Below, in pieces: positions 10,337 through 22,029 of a stretch of DNA of 64,000 nucleotides. Every line of letters starts with the position of its first letter. The stretch's first letter is position 1. The position numbers were made by a program, and so were the translations under genes. The stretch comes from Aphrocallistes beatrix (lineage: Eukaryota > Porifera > Hexactinellida > Sceptrulophora > Aphrocallistidae), in the NCBI GenBank assembly GCA_963281255.1, contig OY725491.1, positions 2,790,001 to 2,854,000 of the forward strand. Reading direction: 5' to 3'. Under the pieces are notes generated by a model, which was not told where the DNA came from, did not search any database, and saw only the letters and a program-made list of their open reading frames with translations.

Positions 10337-11090
10337 CTTAGGTCATTTCATAAGTACTCAGCCGTTATCTGTATTCAGAAGTTAGTGGAAATATAATATT
10401 TTAGATTTGTCCATTGTATAGCTCAGAGGATCAGTTTTCGATTTGCATATAGGATTGCTGTGATAGAATAATTATGGTGATTGTTATGTTCGATTTATAT
10501 ACGTACATGGTTTAGGTGACTGTCGAAAAATTGGAATCTCCCCATTGAAAATGGCTTATAAATGAATTTGGTGATATTCTTTTGCATTCGTGGAATAAGA
10601 TCATTACAAGGCCAAATAATTAAGAACCTTTGTGTGATCAAGTAAACGGGAGGTGTTCAGTACAATAACCTGTGATAAAAAGTAATTATAATGGTATTTT
10701 TCCCAATTTTCTCCCCCTAAAAATGGAAGTGGTTGTATACCATTTAATAAACCATTTATTCCCCAGCCTAAAACCTTAATACGTACTATAAATAAATAAA
10801 TATTTATGGGTTTTTTTATGTAGAATTTAATGGAAGGATCGGTTTTAATCTAAATTTGCTCAGAAATGAAATACAGCCTTAGGGATTTCAAAAATCACGT
10901 TTGAAGGCAGTATCCTAAACTGATGTACTTAAATCGGATGTAGGAACCACAAAAAGTGTCCTATCACAGTAATTCTGTATACAAATTGAAAGCTGATCCC
11001 CTGAACTATACAATGGACAAATCGAAAATAAGATAATTCCGCTAACTTCTGAATACAGATAACGGCTCAGTACTTATGAAATGACCTAAG
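10337..11090. mobile_element. TA-flanked foldback element (mariner-type ends)
   Basis: 754 bp between TA dinucleotides at 10335-10336 and 11091-11092. Ends CTTAGGTCATTTCATAAGTA are perfectly inverted, and the arms continue inward for more than 100 bp. No transposase. A fragment of the same family is at about 15770-16065. Confidence 0.8.
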
Positions 11091-11329
11091 TATATGTGAT
11101 GATGATGAATTACCTCTGGTCGCAAGGGTTGATAATTTTATTCATTGAGATGAGCAATTTATTAGAATACAACTATGACTATTTCCAATTTTCCCACAGA
11201 TTTAGAAGTTCGGCGCCGATTCGCAAAGGTATAAACGAGAATATGTCTTTGTCTGTGCCGATATTCAATCTGATGGAGACTACTTGATGATTCCAATTAA
11301 TTAAAACAAATTTTTTAAATCAATACAAG

Positions 11330-12000
11330 CGCGCTCCGCTTGCTTGCGCTGACTCTGCGGACACTATGTGTCCGCAGAGTCACCTGAAGTTACTCAATCA
11401 AACTTATTTGGGATTTTGTTTTCCTTTCGCTAAATATTGTAAACAAAAGTAAACAAATTGATCATCAAATTTACTGGAAATTATGATATTCGAAATCTAC
11501 ACCCCTGAAAACACCATGTCAACATTTGAAAGCTAGTTTCTAGCATATTTTTGAGATTTGTTCACTTTATGTATCAATTGTAAACGAAAGTAAACAAATT
11601 AATTATCATATAGATCTGATATTCGAAATCTACACCCCTGAAAACCACATGTCTCCTGTCGGAAGCATGTCTCTAGCATATGAAAATACGCACATAATCT
11701 TTTTTATTGCTGCACACTATAATACATTTGAGATAACATAAGTTGTGGCTTTGAAGTAATAATAACAATGATAATATATTGCAGTGTCGTACAATGATTT
11801 CTATTGTGATAGTGTAGTCATTATTTTGTATAGAAAAGGTGTGAAAAGTTGTTTTCCATCTTTTTTGTAGAGGTATGAAAATTTTGTTTAGAACGTAGAA
11901 CTTAATCGTAGTCATATCATTTGACATCTACATGCCAATTTTCATAACTCTATGACTTTCCAATTCTTCATTCAATTCGGACAAGTAAACAAAAAGTCCT
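11330..12000. repeat. Family A tail followed by family F repeat
   Basis: 11330-11395 is the GC-rich family A tail in reverse (ACAAGCGCGCTCCGCTTGC, then a hairpin around CTCTGCGGACAC). 11400-12000 is 'family F': two tandem partial units, each with GATATTCGAAATCTACACCC. It closes with 'catgccaattttcat...cattcggacaa'. Family F also occurs at 21050-21540 and 49180-49862. Non-coding. Confidence 0.6.
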
Positions 12001-12009
12001 GCGTTTTTG

Positions 12010-12745
12010 GAAAAATGTAAAATGAGCAATTAAGGATAAATAAAAACATTAGCGTTTTTAGAAAAATGTAAAATGAGCAATTAGGGATAAATAAATACAT
12101 TAATAGGCATTAATTCACATTTTACTCATGATTTAGTTATATTCCAAATGATTTTGGAAAAATAGCAAAAGTACACTGAAAATCCACAAATTTCCTTGAG
12201 GCTCCTAACCCCGAATATTTTGAACCAATTGGGAATAATAATTCATAGTCCTAGCACTAGAAGCATAATAAATCAGTTTAGAATGAATAAAGCACCTATA
12301 AAGTATATTAGGAAGTTAGAATGAGAGTCTGCGACTTTTAGTTTCCAAGTTAGGGTTTTCGAAAAAGCTATGTCATTAGAAGATCTAAAACTTAACATTA
12401 CATTGGATGTAGTTGAATTATTTCAGTGAATCATACACGTATATATACGGTTATAAAAAGTATAATAGGAATTGAAAACTAAGAATTTGGGGATATATTT
12501 AACGAGGTAGAGATATATCTCTTTTTGGACCATAAATGGGATTTTTTGACCGAATCTGGGGGGTCCAAGCCCAGAACTTGCAAATTAACTATGAAAAGTG
12601 CTCAATTTATCTCTACAGATTACTAACGACAATTGTATTGATTTTTAGCATATTAGTCACATTTGGACACATATTCCCATGATTAGATTCTCCATTTTCA
12701 TATTATTTTCAAAGTTCTCCATAGAATCTGTATAAAAATAAATTA
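12010..12745 (-). repeat. Family D (TTAA element) fragment
   Basis: Reverse-orientation interior of the TTAA family ('ccccgaatattttgaacca' at about 12210 and onward). A 50-bp direct duplication lies at 12010-12110. Truncated at the right where Tigger terminal sequence begins. Confidence 0.65.
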
Positions 12746-14735
12746 TATCGAAGTTAATTAACAACCCCAAAGCAATCTCATTAAATCTAATTTATAAGAA
12801 TTCGGTTATATCGAAATTCCGCTTATATACTTAGAAGGAATGTACTTTCTCTAGTGATAATATAGCTACAGTTTTAATCCGGTTATATCGAAGTCGAACA
12901 CCGCTGATATCGAAATTATTGAAACTTAAATTCCGCTTATATCGAAGTCGAACTCCGCTTATATCGAATTATTGAACTTAAACTTCGCTTATATCGAATT
13001 ATTGAAACTTGTATCGAAATATTGCTTTACATTAGTGCTTACAATATAATAACACTAGTAGTACGTATGTATGGTCTACAAAAAATAACATTCGATAACT
13101 ACCACACACGAAGAACTCCCGACATTACTCTGCATTAGGCATTGTTTCGTATTTTCATCTATAAAATAACTCATTTAATTAATTGTATTTGCGCCTTTTG
13201 GTTATACTGAAGGAAATAATTAGTATACTAGCATATGTAATTTGGAGGCTGGAATTCTGATGGCCAAGCGGACCCATTTACCAATCGAAACAAGACTAGC
13301 TGCCGTTGAAGTGGCCGAAAAACAACAGAAAACTAAGTCGGAAATCGCCAAGTCTTACGGGGTTCCATGCAGTACACTCTCAACATGGCTAAAAAACAAA
13401 GATATTCTCAAATCTGCTATGGACGATTTCAAAACACGCGGCTCTAGATTCAGCATTGTTTTTGTGATTCAAAAATGCTAGGTTCTTAAACATTCCTATA
13501 TCTGGACCAATACTTCAGACTAAAGCCGATAATTTAGCCAAAATGCTCGGGTTAGAAAGCTTTTTATCTAGTTCTGGATGGTTGTCTCGTTTTAAACATT
13601 GGCATGGAATACATTTTAGAATTATCAGCGCTGAATCTAATGCAGTGACTCCCGAACAAACAGATTTCTGGGCCACAACAACCCTCCCCAAATTATTAGC
13701 TGACTATCACCCTAATGACATATTCAATGCCGATGAATCACGACTGTTTTTTAAACTTCTCCCCGAAAAGTCGCCGGTCCTGAAAGGGGATTCGTGTCAT
13801 GATGGTAAACGTTCTAAGGATCGTCTCACCATTCTATCTTGTGCTAACATGAACGGAACAGAGAAAATCTCCTTGTTAGTCATCGGTAAATCTGAGAAAC
13901 CTCGATGTTTCAAAGGTGTTAATTCACTCCCTACACCATATCGTGCTAACAAAAAAGCATGGATTACATCCATCCTATTTACTGAGTGGATGCGTGAACA
14001 GGACCGCGAATTCTCTAGGCAAAATCGAAATGTAGCAATTGTTATCGACAATTGTCCAGCTCATCCCCGTGTTTCAGGTTTGAAATCAGTCACATAGGTA
14101 TTTCTCCCCCCGAATACAACTAGTAAAACACAACCAATGGACCAAGGTATAATTGCAAACTTGAAGCATCATTATCGCGCTATACCTCTACAAAATATGA
14201 TCACCACTATGGAAAATTTTATGTCACAGTACTACATGCCATGCAATTGATTCATCAGGCGTGGAATCTTGTAAAACCGTCAACTATCAGTGGTTGCTTT
14301 AATCATTGTGGGCTTATAGCCCCATCAATATTCCTGACAAAACGAATACAGATGAGGACATACCAGATTCCACAATTATTGAACAGATTTGTACCCGATA
14401 TAATGTCAACTTTACAGATTACTTATCTGCCGACGACGAACTTGAAACAAGCGAACCACTTACAGACGATGCTATAATAAGTATAGTTCAGAGGCCTGAT
14501 GATTCGGATACCGAAAGCGATGACGAGTTTATGCCCCCACCTGAGAAGCCACCCAGTCATTTGTTAGCAATCGATATGTGTCATCAGTTACGAATCTACC
14601 TCGAATCCCAAACTGAATCAACGAACTTATTCTCACATCTCAATATAATAGAACAATTTATAAGAAAAACACAACAGGATTGTATGCAACAAGCAACTGT
14701 CACTAAGTTTACTACTGCGCATCAAATCACTTAAT
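12746..14735 (+). mobile_element. Tigger element with repeated subterminal motif
   Basis: The left end (12746-13020) contains at least six copies of a CCGCTTATATCGAA-like motif in direct orientation, typical of Tigger terminal regions. The transposase relic follows at 13242-14734. I could not find a matching right terminal repeat. Confidence 0.7.
13242..14734 (+). pseudogene. Tigger transposase relic, nearly complete
   Basis: Opens with a Psq-type helix-turn-helix (K-x-E-I-A-K-S-Y-G-V-P-x-S-T-L-S-T-W), then a CENP-B-type domain with S-S-G-W-L-S-R-F-K. The DDE domain is continuous at 13543-14097: N-A-D-E-S-R-L-F-F with the first Asp, a G-K-S-E-K-P-R-C-F segment, and I-D-N-C-P-A-H-P with the second. 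A TAG/frame change at about 14095 precedes P-P-N-T-T-S-K-T-Q-P-M-D-Q-G-I-I with the third. The C-terminal tail continues in other frames to an acidic D-D-S-D-T-E-S-D-D-E segment and a TAA at 14732. Better preserved than the copy at 6.5 kb, but with at least four breaks. Confidence 0.9.
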
Positions 14736-14774
14736 ACATATCATAGGCTTAACGTTTTAAGATAACAGAGAAAA

Positions 14775-15536
14775 CCTGGGGTGGCGAGATTCGCTTTTCA
14801 TCTCGAGTTTTACGAACACTATCACTATACATGTATTAAGACCCACACATATTAGTAGAATAGTGATGTAAGTTACCTAAACTGTTTTATTTTTAGCAAC
14901 CCAGTCTCCTATACCTTGCAGGATGGCCAAATATGTTAACCCTTTGAGTCGTGCTGTCGATGAACTCATTGATAATAGGGCACATATCCAGCATCCTCGT
15001 CACATCCCTATGTGTTGCCAGTACAGAGAAGTGGTTCAACCTCTGTTGTGTCTGCAAGTTTCGGAGGTATGTGTGTATTCTCACACACAACATATGGAGA
15101 TTGGGCAGCAGAAATTTCAGTGACTCTTCTTCAGCAAATTTTTTTCTAAAATCGAATGTTTGTCTCTTTACACATACCCTTGCATCGAGGAACCAGTTAT
15201 TTCTCTCAAACAAGAGTTGACCAAGATCGATATCCCCATTATAATATTCTGCAATTAAGAGGTAATTACATACCATTGGCTGAAAGGTGTTTCTAAACAC
15301 TCAATTATGAAAGGAAAGGTGAGTTAGATGGCATCATTAATGCATCATTGAGAATTAATAGCAGTTACAACATTGAATTTTGAGACTAAAATACTGACCG
15401 TATCAGATGACTGATGTGTGACAACTTGGAGGAGTTTACTTTTAATTTGAATGAATTACTTTTCTATTCGAAGTGGTTTCAACCAGAGCAAAATTCTAAC
15501 AAACTGGGGTGGTGCCCTATAGGCCGCCACCCCAGG
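14775..15536 (-). mobile_element. Possible hAT element remnant with 12-bp inverted ends
   Basis: CCTGGGGTGGCG at 14775-14786 is a perfect inverse of CGCCACCCCAGG at 15525-15536, resembling hAT termini (CAGGGGTGGC). A second copy at 15504 makes the right end a hairpin. A hAT C-terminal frame lies between them on the minus strand. No 8-bp duplication was found, so the limits are tentative. Confidence 0.5.
14893..15300 (-). pseudogene. hAT transposase C-terminal fragment
   Basis: An open minus-strand frame of 135 codons. It ends with the hAT dimerisation pattern: I-H-T-Y-L-R, Q-Q-R-L-N-H-F-S-V-L, T-H-R-D-V, L-D-M and I-I-N-E-F. This is the P-element-repressor-like / TTF-finger hAT group rather than the GTF2IRD2-like group. 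The usual S-x-E-R-x-F-S block before it is absent. No N-terminal or catalytic part is visible nearby, so it is a fragment. Confidence 0.6.
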
Positions 15537-15769
15537 ATATATATCTTTTGGGGTTTTTGGGTTTCCTTTGATATATTTCAGTTCTGAGCAGATTTAGATC
15601 AAAACTGATCCAGCCATCCAATTCTACGCATCAACTAACCATATAGATTGAATTCTCTGAAGTATTATAGTTTGAGGCTGAGGGAATACTATGTTTTGAA
15701 GTGGTTTACTGCCATTTTTGTCCCACTTTTTGAGTGGCGAAAATTGACAAAAAATCTACTTAAAAGTGG

Positions 15770-16065
15770 CATGATATTTTTTCAACACGAGCAATACTAT
15801 TGAACACCTCCCGATTACTTTTTCACATTGGTTCTTAATTATTTCACCTTTTAATGACCTTATTCTACGATTTTCACAACTTTTACTCTCCAAATTTAGT
15901 TTCAAGCCATTTTCAATGGGAAGATTCCAACCTTTCGACACTACCCTAAACCGATGCATAAAAATCTAATAAAGGAACTACAATAATTGTCCTCTTAAAA
16001 TAAACCAATAAACAAATTGGAAGCTGATCCCTTCAGGAATACAATGGACACATTGAAAATATCCT
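15770..16065. repeat. Fragment of the 10337-11090 foldback family
   Basis: Shares 'cacctcccgattactttttcaca', 'agccattttcaatgggaaga' and 'gctgatcccttcaggaatacaatgg' with that element. Terminal repeats are lost. The stretch between 15537 and 15770 shows nothing recognisable. Confidence 0.6.
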
Positions 16066-16092
16066 ATTTTCACTCTCATTTGAGATACATAT

Positions 16093-16915
16093 TTGGGACG
16101 AGAACTTTTGGAATGCCCTATGTATTATGCAATTGTAGCATACTATGAAATCAAAGTCCAATTCCAGTTTGAACGAAAAAAAGATGTAATTCTCAAAGTA
16201 AAAAATACCTATAGAATATATTATTTAAATAGAAATTCCAAACAAGAACTTCAAACATCCTATTCATCTGATTCAGCTTATGAATATCATGAATATGACG
16301 AATATTCCACCTGCTCTCCAAATATGAACTTTGAATGCGCAAATTCAAATATTAAGGAAATCGATCACCCATATTTATCCCCAAACAAGGTGTGGATCAA
16401 GAACATAGGCTTGACAACTTACGCTCATAAGACTTCATTATCTGAAAACGAATTATTACGGTCAAATATTAATTGGGTTGTTAAACAATATTTAAGTCAA
16501 TTCTGCATGAGCAATTCATTCATTTCAAGATACCTTGTATTCTCAGCGAGTGACAAAATTTAAAAGGTCTTCCCTTAATGAACAAAATGTGCAAATACAT
16601 CACACAGGGATGCGTCATTGGGTTACTTCCGCAACTATTAATGGTAAAGTAGTGCAAATAGATAGCCTTTATATATATCAACTAAGCACAAAATTGGTGG
16701 AACAGGTGACATCAATCTATCCCTCAAATGGAAATCATTTATTTATCCATATTCAAAATGTTGATCAACAAACTGACTAATCTTCTTGTGGTCTGTATGC
16801 AATAGCATTTGCATATCACACGGCAAACGGCGACGATGTTAGCCAAATCAGATTTGATCACCATTGTTGCGTAAACACATCGAAACATGTTTAGTTAAGG
16901 GGGAATTTTTAAGCT
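16093..16915 (+). pseudogene. C48 (Ulp1/SENP-like) cysteine protease domain, relic
   Basis: An open frame from 16093 ends near 16561; its last third resembles the start of TE-associated C48 domains (L-S-E-N-E-L-L-R-x-x-x-I-N-x-V). After a frameshift near 16535 the core follows: G-M-R-H-W-V (catalytic His), Q-I-D-S-L-Y (Asp), V-D-Q-Q-T-D (oxyanion Gln), an in-frame TAA at about 16777, then S-S-C-G-L-Y-A-I-A-F-A (catalytic Cys). All triad positions are recognisable. Such domains occur as free genes and inside transposons of invertebrates; which applies here is not decidable. The first 100 codons have no recognised domain. Confidence 0.65.
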
Positions 16916-17204
16916 TTCCACATAAGAAAATGAAAAAATCCAACTTTACATAAAATATCCTTTAAAACAACAACCTGCTGTCATCGAACTATTGATTTTG
17001 ATCGTAAATCTTTCGCAGAGAATGGAGAGAGTGAAAATAGAGAAAGCGTTTCAAAAGCACCAAGATTTTTAGATACAAATGCTGTAGTACTTGTGATAAG
17101 TAACCTCATATTTATTGTTATTAAATAAATTTGAAACATACTGATTTATAAAATCTAATTCAACCACATACAACATGAACTGATTTTCCTAAATTATTTC
17201 TCAT

Positions 17205-17400
17205 TGATACAGCACAACTAAGATACACGCTGATACACACTGATGCAGGGTGATACTCACTGATACACGCTGGTACAGACTGATAGACGCTGATAGGCTG
17301 ATACACACTGATACACGCTGGTACAGACTGATTCACGCTGATAGACTGATACACACTGATGCATACTGGTACACATTGATAAACTGATAAAAAATTTGGA
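17205..17400. repeat. Minisatellite, ~10-11-bp unit
   Basis: Imperfect tandem units of CTGATACACA / CTGGTACAGA type, about 15 copies. Translated frames over it (V-Y-Q-S-V-P repeats) are by-products of the repeat. Confidence 0.85.
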
Positions 17401-17512
17401 AACAAATAGTAGTTCAATATTTTAGCAACGTGTCCAAGAGCTAGTTTACAAAGTATCATATTATTTAGTATTAGAATTTATGATTAAATATCCCTACTAT
17501 TAAAACTCTAAT

Positions 17513-17910
17513 GTAACGAATTGATTGAAGGAACTAGAAAGCACAGAAAGCTGTTTTTTTGAATAAGGGAGTCTTTTGGCTATGGCTCCACTAAGTTCTG
17601 AGCTCAGACAAAAATATGACTAATCATGGATTATAACGTCATTGTCACCTTTTTAAATCTAGAAATTTCAGTTTTTCGGCCATAACTCAGCAATTTTGAG
17701 TTTTGAAGGCTGAAATTTTGATAGAATGTGTATATCAATATATCTGATACAACTATCATATGACGTCATCATTACTCAGCAAAAATTGGAAAATTTGATG
17801 ATTTTGGGGTGATATCGAATTTAACAGTGAAATGGAAATATTTAGATATATTATCTCCTTTATAAATTTATCAATGTGAGCCCAGGCACCAGCAATCGAA
17901 GCGCTTGTAT
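17513..17910 (+). repeat. Family A copy
   Basis: Starts AACGAATTGATTGAAGGAAC directly after the outer terminus 'ctactattaaaactct'. TGACGTCA at 17761-17768. Ends in a TA tract at about 17910-17928. Confidence 0.8.
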
Positions 17911-17939
17911 ATATATATATATATATATACGTATATATA

Positions 17940-18285
17940 ACGAATTGATCGAAGAAACTGACAGGCACAGAAAGCTGATTTTGGGAAGCTTTTATAAGAA
18001 TGTGTATATTAATATATCTCACATATGATACAACTCTCATCAACAAATAATGAGTCATCACTTTGTCATCATGTCATATCTTCAGCATCAAAAATTGATA
18101 AATTTAATGAATTTAGAGCGATATCCATGTTTAAATTAAGACAGACGTCTTTGGAGGTCTCCTTTGATATTAATCAATATGATCTTATGCTCCAAAAGGG
18201 CCCCTCTGGTGGACATAGTGTCCACCCGGAGGCTCCCTTCGGTTGCCTGGGGTCACATTGGTTAATTATAAGGGATATATATATA
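17940..18285 (+). repeat. Family A copy with internal deletion
   Basis: Starts AACGAATTGATCGAAGAAAC. The middle is shortened and the order of the GC-rich tail is altered: hairpin GGACATAGTGTCC-type sequence at about 18214, then 'ggggtcacattggttaattataagg'. Ends in a TA tract where a miniature element is inserted. Confidence 0.75.
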
Positions 18286-18287
18286 TA

Positions 18288-18644
18288 CACTACCCAGACA
18301 AAAGTATCCGACCACCACGAAAACTTCCATACAAATAGTATTAAATTAGATCGATTAAAAAAGGAACATGTCCTTAAACAGTAGAAAATACTCTATTTTT
18401 AGTTCAAATTCGTAATTTACACATTCTAATTACTCATAATTGAGAGTTTCAACTGAATTATATATAGTTAGTAATTAAGTTGAGGCTATCAATTATGAAT
18501 AATTAGAATGTATAGTTTACGAATTTGAAATAAAAATAGAGTATTCCTTACAGTTTGAGTACATATGATTTTATGAATAGACCCACTTTAATACTATTTG
18601 TATGGCGGTTTCTGTGGTGGTCGAATACTTTTGTCCGGGTACTG
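18288..18644. mobile_element. Tc1-type miniature element
   Basis: Inverted ends: CACTACCCAGACAAAAGTAT at the left against a right end ending CTTTTGTCCGGGTACTG. Inserted in the TA tract at the end of a family A copy. The interior is also inverted ('attctaattactcataattga' and its reverse). Similar termini bound the elements at 50384, 53295 and 58837. Non-coding. Confidence 0.85.
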
Positions 18645-18656
18645 TCTATATTAGTA

Positions 18657-18984
18657 CAGTCGAACCTGCTATAACAGCCACTCTATATAACGGTCACCTG
18701 CTCAACGCAGCCAGCGGCCACCCGTTTTTAGTCCCTTACGGACCCTAAAACTGTGTGTAACGGCCACTACCTGTCTATAACGGCCATCACTTTTTTACCT
18801 TTTTATGTGTTTAATATAGGAACTGTAACGAAACTAGTTTCTTATAATTACTTCAAGTAATAGATTTCTAAAAACTTATATCTATTGCACTACATTAATT
18901 CCTTTTGGGATTTAGACAATCACCTGTATATTACGGCCAATTTTGTACAGTCCCTTGGGTGGCCGTTATATACATGTTCCACTT
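18657..18984. mobile_element. pogo-type miniature element
   Basis: Left end after TA: CAGTCGAACCTGCTATAAC. The right end ends with GGCCGTTATATACATGTTCC before a TA tract, then the family A outer terminus (ATTAATCGAGTTTTAATAGT). Several internal 'ataacGGCCAC' repeats. The next copy at 19999 runs into the assembly gap. Confidence 0.8.
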
Positions 18985-19197
18985 TATATATATATTTATA
19001 TATATATATAGATTAATCGAGTTTTAATAGTAAGGATAATGGAATTATCTCATTGGATAACGAACAAACATTTTGATAAAATAAAGTTCGGCATAAATCA
19101 AATATGGCGTAATATAAATATTAAGCTCATAAATAAATAAAAACATTCGAGTTAGAGAAGTAATGAGACAGACTTCTGCTTCTTAATAGCAGACGAT

Positions 19198-19309
19198 GAC
19201 TTAGCTTGAGAGATAGACTTGAATTAGCTTGAAGATAGACTTGACTTAACTTGAGAGCAGACTTGACTTAGTTTGATAGATATACTTGACTTCGCTTGAG
19301 AGATAGACT
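19198..19309. repeat. Tandem repeat, ~25-bp unit
   Basis: Four to five imperfect units built on 'gacttagcttgagagataga'. The flanks 19020-19197 and 19310-19998 hold nothing else that I recognise. Confidence 0.75.
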
Positions 19310-19998
19310 AAACCTGCGGCGACATAATGGAACAATATACCTCTATGAGTAATAGGAACAATCACACACTTTGGCCTTCCAATAAGATATTGTTAATCAT
19401 TCCGGACCTCTACAGCTTGATGAAGTTGACTAAATAAGCAAATAATATTATGATATTAGTTCTTGAATTTTGTAAGTTTACTATTATCATGTTTCAATAC
19501 TACGGTAGTGCATTATATAGAGGTCTTAACTTTATTAGATAACGAACAGTTGAATACAGTGAGAAAGCTTGATAGGATTCTCATCGTGACGTACAGTAAG
19601 TACAAAATGCCTCCAAAGTGTACAATATTCTAGTTCCATAGTAGCACATACCAAATGAATAAGATAAGTACGGGAAGAACCAGAACAAAAGTTTTAATTT
19701 CAGGCAAGGGCGCAGATACACCGTCGTTAAAATGACTGTTCTTCCCTACCCAATTCACTTAAACATTTCCAAACATCATTGATGAATTTCAAGAACCCAA
19801 CGGTTGGTTCTCACAATGTACTTTTCCATGTCATAAGTTACGTAACTCCGACTGAAGTTGACGCATGGAAAACCTTAATGGCAATATTTAAATTTTTTTC
19901 CTTCCAAGCTGATAGCTAGCAGGCTTTTGATCTCATTTGAGGCACGTTTAAATAAATTGCATTTATCAAAATTGAATAATTGCTATATATATATATAC

Positions 19999-20240
19999 AG
20001 TCGAACCTGCTATAACGGCCACTCTGTATAACGGTCACCTNNNNNNNNNNNNNNNNNNNNNNNNNNNNNNNNNNNNNNNNNNNNNNNNNNNNNNNNNNNN
20101 NNNNNNNNNNNNNNNNNNNNNNNNNNNNNNNNNNNNNNNNNNNNNNNNNNNNNNNNNNNNNNNNNNNNNNNNNNNNNNNNNNNNNNNNNNNNNNNNNNNN
20201 NNNNNNNNNNNNNNNNNNNNNNNNNNNNNNNNNNNNNNNN
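19999..20240. other. pogo-type element end running into an assembly gap
   Basis: 19999-20040 repeats the CAGTCGAACCTGCTATAAC terminus of the 18657 element. 20041-20240 is exactly 200 N, a placeholder gap. The right side does not resume the element, so its true extent is unknown. Confidence 0.9.
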
Positions 20241-20444
20241 CATGCATAAAAATGTCTTCATCACTAAATATCTTGCGTACACTCGGTTCTGACTAAAAAG
20301 GGCTCAAAATGGAGAAATTCATTAAAAGTGAGATACAAAATTAGCTTATTAGCTTAAGGAAATAGTGAAAAAAGGGACAGTTGGCAAGTAAACGTCATAA
20401 TCAAATTATGATCATAATGTTAATTTACATCATAACAGAAATCC

Positions 20445-20975
20445 TTACTATTTAAATTCGATTAATGTTTGTGTATATATCTATATCTCTGTAACGAATT
20501 GATTTAAGTAACTGCCGGGAGGAGAAGGCTGATTTTTGGCATGTGGGAGTATTTTGGATTTGGCTCCACTAAGTTCTGAGCTCAGAGCAAAATGTCAACT
20601 CATCATGGAATTATGACGTCATTGTCACATTTTTAAGAGTTAAGAAATACAGTTATTCCAGCATAACTCAGCCATTATATGAGATAGAAGGCTGAAATCT
20701 TAATAAAATCTGTATACTAACATACTTCACATATGATGCAACTATCATCAAAAATTGATGACTCATCACTCTGTTATGACGTCATCATTACGCATCAAAA
20801 TTTTAAAAATTGATAAATTTGGTGATTTTTCGAGTGATATCGATTATAATACACTAAGATGGACATATTTAGAGATGCTATCTCCCTTTTAATTAACTAA
20901 TGTGACCGACGGGAGCCTCTGGCAGACACAAAGTGTCCGCCAGCAGCGCAGCGCAAGCAAGCAAAGCGCGCTTGT
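20445..20975 (+). repeat. Family A copy, near full length
   Basis: Outer terminus at about 20441-20465, a TA-rich stretch, core from AACGAATTGATTTAAGTAAC, TGACGTCA at 20614-20621 and 20777-20784. The GC-rich tail at 20908-20975 has a GGACACAAAGTGTCC hairpin and GCGCAAGCAAGCAAAGCGCG. The right outer terminus is missing. Confidence 0.85.
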
Positions 20976-21049
20976 ACAATCAAAATGTTAGTTTCCCGTC
21001 ATAATCAAAAAGCGATTAAGATGTTGATTTCCCGTGATAATCGTTGGAA

Positions 21050-21540
21050 ACTCTATCTTTATTTCTTGAATATGTTTCATTAATGTAACTGTTGTCAAAG
21101 AAATGAGCAAATATTTTATCTTATGGATTTGAATTAACGATATTCGAAATCTACAACTCTAAAAACCTCATTTCAAACGTTGGAATCTAGTTTATAGCAT
21201 ATTTTTTTGATTTGACTACTTTATGTTTCTATAGTACATACAAATAAACAAATAATTAATGGTATGGTGGAAATACTAGTTCCCAAAAAAAACGGTAATA
21301 GTTCGACTTTCCAAAAAAGTAAATAGTTCACATGAAAACCACCATTAATTTTAATGATAAAAAATATTTCCTAAATCTGAAATTTCGAACTATTGCCTTT
21401 TTTGAAAAGTCGGATCATATTTGTATTACGTAATTAATAATATGATATTCGAAATCTATGCCCAAAAACCCCATATAAACCGTTGGAAGCTAGTCTCTAA
21501 CATATTTTTCAAAATTCGTCAAATGTGTTAAAACGTGTAC
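21050..21540 (+). repeat. Family F repeat
   Basis: Two 'gatattcgaaatcta' units with the same context as at 11400 and 49180. An inverted pair around 'aatagttcgactttccaaaaaa' (about 21298) and 'tttttgaaaagtcgga' (about 21400) lies between them. Confidence 0.6.
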
Positions 21541-22029
21541 AAGCAGCCCCGTTCGCGAGTTTGCCATTCGCGGTTTTGACTATTCGCGGAATTTTTTTGA
21601 GTCTTTTTTCCTATTCGCTACTCGTTCCCTCGACTATTCGCGGTTTTCGTTACCTCTTCAGTAGTTTCATTGGCTACCTTAAGTCGATGATCTCATACGT
21701 ATCTACATATTATCCTGACAATATCATTTACTGTTTCTATTGTTCTATACTAATACTAGACTATATTGTTTCTACTTATAATTTTCTACCCAATAATTAC
21801 ATGATGCCTAAGAGGGAGTTGGTTGGTGATTGTAAGGTTGGACTTTACTATTAAGTTATGGTACTTGGGTTGGGATATATATCTTTCATTTATCACTTCA
21901 TTTATTATTACCATTTCACTTGTGCTAGTGTTTGGATCAGTATTACAGCTCAACTATTGAATCAATAACGTATTTAACAAACTGTATCTAGCGTCGTTTT
22001 TATAATCTTGGAACGTACCACCACTATTC
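21541..22029. other. Possible Tigger-type fragment, otherwise unassigned
   Basis: 21545-21650 contains four ATTCGCGGTTTT / ATTCGCGAGTTTG-like motifs in direct order, reminiscent of Tigger subterminal repeats. About 250 bp later is a possible M-P-K-R start, but no transposase follows. Nothing else seen. Confidence 0.35.

Noticed and set aside
17160-17459. Minus-strand protein of repeated V-Y-Q-S-V-P
   Set aside because: Frame over a minisatellite.
20010-20282. Minus-strand frames spanning the N run
   Set aside because: Composed mostly of unknown residues over an assembly gap.
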